Assembly (NCBI RefSeq): GCF_006438785.1
Contig: NZ_RCZB01000001.1
Coordinates: 879,912 to 943,911 of the forward strand
Source of the DNA: Rhodanobacter glycinis
GTDB lineage: Bacteria > Pseudomonadota > Gammaproteobacteria > Xanthomonadales > Rhodanobacteraceae
Reading direction: 5' to 3'
Length of the DNA: 64,000 bases
The notes beneath the pieces are model-generated. The model did no database searches. It was not told where the DNA came from and saw only the letters and a list, made by a program, of their open reading frames with translations. A program made the translations under genes and the position numbers. This document shows, piece after piece, positions 63,440-64,000 of the stretch (position 1 is the stretch's first letter; every line of letters begins with the position of its first letter).

Positions 63440-64000
63440 CTAGCCTGCATGTTCCTTCGTTACCGGAACAGCCCCACTTGCGCGCAGCCCTTCTATTTCG
63501 GCTACGCCGAATCCCAATTGCAGGAGAATTTCGTCATTGTGCTCTCCGATCTTCGGAGCGCGCCTGGCGGACACTTTATCGACACCATGCACCTGAAGTG
63601 GGCTACTGATGGTGGAGGTCAGCTTTCCACCCGCACCTTCAAGCGGAACAATGATGTTATTTGCCAGAAGCTGTGGATCGCTAATGACCTCTCTCGGATC
63701 TCGCACAGCGCCGAACGTCACATGAATACCTTGGAATACCTTGTACCAATACTCCATCGGCTGTGTGCCGAAAACTTCATCGAGGATGGCAGTGAGCTGG
63801 GGCATGTTCGCCATCAGCTTCGCCGGCACGGAAAATCTCGGGTCGGTCAGGAGGTCGGGGCGTCCAATTGCTGTCGCCACAGCCGCCAACTTGTCGGATG
63901 TGACGACAAGAACAAACCATGTGTCATCCGCGGCGCGATAGACATTCATCGCTGCATTCGCGGGGTTTTTGCGATCGTGCAACCCAAAGAACTTCGCGTC
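63440..64000 (-). CDS. Class III CoA-transferase (CaiB/BaiF), C-terminal part
   Basis: The frame is open to the right window edge, so the N-terminus lies outside. The seen ~185 residues include KFFGLHDRKNPANAAMNVYR and the following WFVLVVTSDKLAAVATAIGR, then DPREVISDPQLLANN, which fits CaiB/BaiF proteins. They move CoA between carboxylic acids. With the enoyl-CoA hydratase and hydroxyacid genes nearby it suggests a carboxylic acid breakdown cluster. Confidence 0.8.
   Translation of the reverse strand, partial: DAKFFGLHDRKNPANAAMNVYRAADDTWFVLVVTSDKLAAVATAIGRPDLLTDPRFSVPAKLMANMPQLTAILDEVFGTQPMEYWYKVFQGIHVTFGAVRDPREVISDPQLLANNIIVPLEGAGGKLTSTISSPLQVHGVDKVSARRAPKIGEHNDEILLQLGFGVAEIEGLRASGAVPVTKEHAG

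Overview
The window is high-GC gammaproteobacterial DNA, most likely from the Lysobacterales (Xanthomonadales; Rhodanobacter/Dyella/Xanthomonas relatives). The pointers are the lexA2-imuA-imuB-dnaE2 mutagenesis operon with its palindromic operators, an H-NS-like gene, an rdgC gene, and a site that closely resembles the XerCD dif site. This assignment is inference from gene content and motifs.

Region 1 (1-~26.55 kb) is the right-hand part of a siphovirus-type prophage. In order it holds lambda-like tail genes (tape measure C-terminus, minor tail protein, DUF1833, NlpC/P60 peptidase, a gpJ-like tip protein in two ORFs that each end in a Hint-like domain), a lysis cassette (GH108 endolysin, holin-like membrane proteins, Rz/Rz1), a divergent repressor/cro switch, a serine recombinase, many short ATGA-coupled early genes, a tyrosine recombinase, rdgC, a complete diversity-generating retroelement (DGR; two DUF1566-like targets, Avd, template repeat, reverse transcriptase), a MazG-like gene, more small genes, a GemA-like gene and a terminal tyrosine recombinase. 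The prophage ends at the dif-like site (26550-26577).

The DGR is the clearest special system. A 113-bp template repeat (21141-21253) and two 113-bp variable repeats (20027-20139 and 20512-20624) differ only at template adenines, 11 in each variable repeat. The template sits in frame inside the 5' end of the reverse transcriptase ORF.

Region 2 (~26.55-43.2 kb) is an accessory island. It holds an unknown gene between duplicated sequences; a divergent KfrA-like/tyrosine-recombinase pair resembling the TnpT/TnpS cointegrate-resolution module of Tn4651-type transposons; a Thoeris-like defence locus (TIR, TM-macro, ThsB-like TIR); a HIT protein; an operon of a GHKL ATPase, a DUF4325 STAS-like protein and a membrane protein; a large DUF4238/SEC-C protein bracketed by short direct repeats; a KAP-type NTPase; and two fused transposase remnants.

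Region 3 (~43.3-54.1 kb) is chromosomal and centred on DNA damage. It holds an H-NS-like gene with a one-base frameshift, lexA-imuA-imuB-dnaE2 on the minus strand, and divergently an MrfA-like helicase, an MrfB-like nuclease and an SRAP/YedK protein. Two LexA-type palindromes lie between the two arms.

Region 4 (54.5-64 kb) holds a 1033-residue sensor histidine kinase and a catabolic group: FAH-family hydrolase, FAD/Fe-S D-2-hydroxyacid dehydrogenase, enoyl-CoA hydratase-like protein and the C-terminal part of a class III CoA-transferase. No tRNA, rRNA or CRISPR array was seen.
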